Of a stretch of DNA of 64,000 nucleotides, positions 63,605 through 64,000 are shown piece by piece. The position numbers and the translations under genes are program-made. How positions within the stretch are numbered: position 1 is the first letter of the stretch; every line of letters begins with the position of its first letter. A model generated the notes under the pieces. It ran no database searches and was not told the origin of the DNA. It saw nothing but the letters and a program-made list of their open reading frames with translations. The DNA comes from Ifrita kowaldi. Its lineage: Eukaryota; Chordata; Aves; Passeriformes; Cinclosomatidae. Location of the stretch: NCBI GenBank assembly GCA_013398055.1, contig VZRS01008362.1, forward strand, positions 209,497 to 273,496. The letters run 5' to 3'.

Positions 63605-64000
63605 TGTCGGCCCGCCCCCTCGGATTTCTCATGACGTTCAGTGTCTTATCTTTCGGAACACAAGCAATTCCGGACCACGAGCTCAATGCTATCAACCCTC
63701 CCAAGAAACCTTCCAAAGAAAAAACTGTCTCCACACCATACAGACTCCGGGCAACACCGCGAAAAGTCCAGGAAGCTCTTTATTGCCATTGTTCGGGCGC
63801 CGATCTCATCGCCGCCGCGGTGAAGGCGCCTGCACGAGATTCGTTCCCACGAACACGGAGACTCAGCCAGCCCTTCTTTTATCCGCTGTTCTCGGGGAGG
63901 AAAAGCAGAGGGAGGAGAAGGGGCTTTGGGCAGCGGCCGGCCCAAGGGGCCGTGTCCCTCGCACAGCGCCGGGCCGCCCCCGCGTCCCGCGGCGCTCCCG
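63605..64000 (-). promoter_or_regulatory. CpG-rich promoter-like segment: CpG island or LTR, cut by the window edge
   Basis: From about 63605 the sequence becomes GC-rich and dense in CpG, unlike any other part of the window, and it reaches about 80 percent G+C by eye in the last 80 bases. On the minus strand a TATA-like GGATAAAA lies at 63877-63884 and an AATAAA at 63779-63784, about 100 bases downstream, followed by a GT-rich part (about 63725-63765). A promoter followed this closely by a poly(A) signal and GT-rich element is the layout of a retroviral LTR (U3-R-U5). The left border (+ strand TGTCGG, at 63605) would then be the terminal CA of the LTR read on the minus strand. The simpler alternative is a CpG-island promoter of a host gene, with GC boxes at about 63611-63618 and a CRE-like TGACGTTCA at 63632-63640. 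The right end is outside the window, so the direction and nature cannot be settled. Confidence 0.5.

Noticed and set aside
63437..63634. Plus-strand frame of 65 codons entering the CpG-rich edge
   Set aside because: The peptide looks protein-like in places (HFDFTERLRQKVA), but there is no start context, no domain and no donor at its end.
63791..63801. Minus-strand GGCGCCCGAAC, like the core of a lysine-tRNA primer-binding site
   Set aside because: In a provirus the primer-binding site follows U5. Here it lies just upstream of the AATAAA, inside what would be R, so the position is wrong and the match is probably accidental.
1..64000. Search for CRISPR arrays, operons, tRNA and rRNA genes
   Set aside because: No regularly spaced direct repeats, no bacterial gene organisation, and no cloverleaf or rRNA block recognised by reading. 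Small divergent RNA genes could be missed; a covariance-model search would settle it.

Overview
The window looks like one stretch of a bird chromosome, AT-rich and almost entirely non-coding. The organism call rests on five fragments of CR1 retrotransposon (the dominant avian non-LTR family). Four of them keep the typical 3' end: on the + strand this reads as a run of ATTCTATG-type octamer complements followed by a 'gttggaaggga' block, so these four lie on the minus strand. There are no bacterial-type gene clusters, no CRISPR array and no operons. No open frame exceeds 134 codons, and apart from the CR1 fragment at about 25.2 kb I recognise no translated frame. The setting is therefore a gene desert, a very large intron, or the upstream flank of a gene; the sequence alone does not decide which.

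Layout. 1-15.5 kb: unique AT-rich DNA with a few richer patches (about 8.6-9.1 and 12.5-12.8 kb). 15.5-25.3 kb: three CR1 pieces, two minus-strand 3' tails and one plus-strand piece of the reverse-transcriptase reading frame. 25.3-38.5 kb: unique DNA with the best exon-like segment on the + strand (34.95-35.23 kb), a minus-strand exon-like segment (32.2 kb) and an assembly gap inside a poly(A) tract (38.5 kb). 38.5-46.8 kb: purine-rich tracts, an interrupted GGAA microsatellite with an unresolved base, and another CR1 tail. 46.8-63.6 kb: unique DNA, two further minus-strand exon-like segments (56.2 and 60.3 kb), and a CR1 copy with a duplicated 3' end (59.1 kb). 63.6-64.0 kb: an abrupt switch to GC- and CpG-rich sequence that runs off the edge. 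It carries a TATA-like box and, about 100 bases further on, an AATAAA, both on the minus strand. That points to either a CpG-island promoter or a retroviral-type LTR.

No complete gene can be supported. The exon-like segments are bounded by plausible splice sites and open in at least one frame, but they are hypotheses: I recognise none of the peptides, and with this much sequence some such segments arise by chance. If the right-hand edge is a promoter firing leftwards, the minus-strand candidates at 60.3, 56.2, 41.1 and 32.2 kb could in principle belong to one gene with long introns. I saw no convincing novel biological system here.
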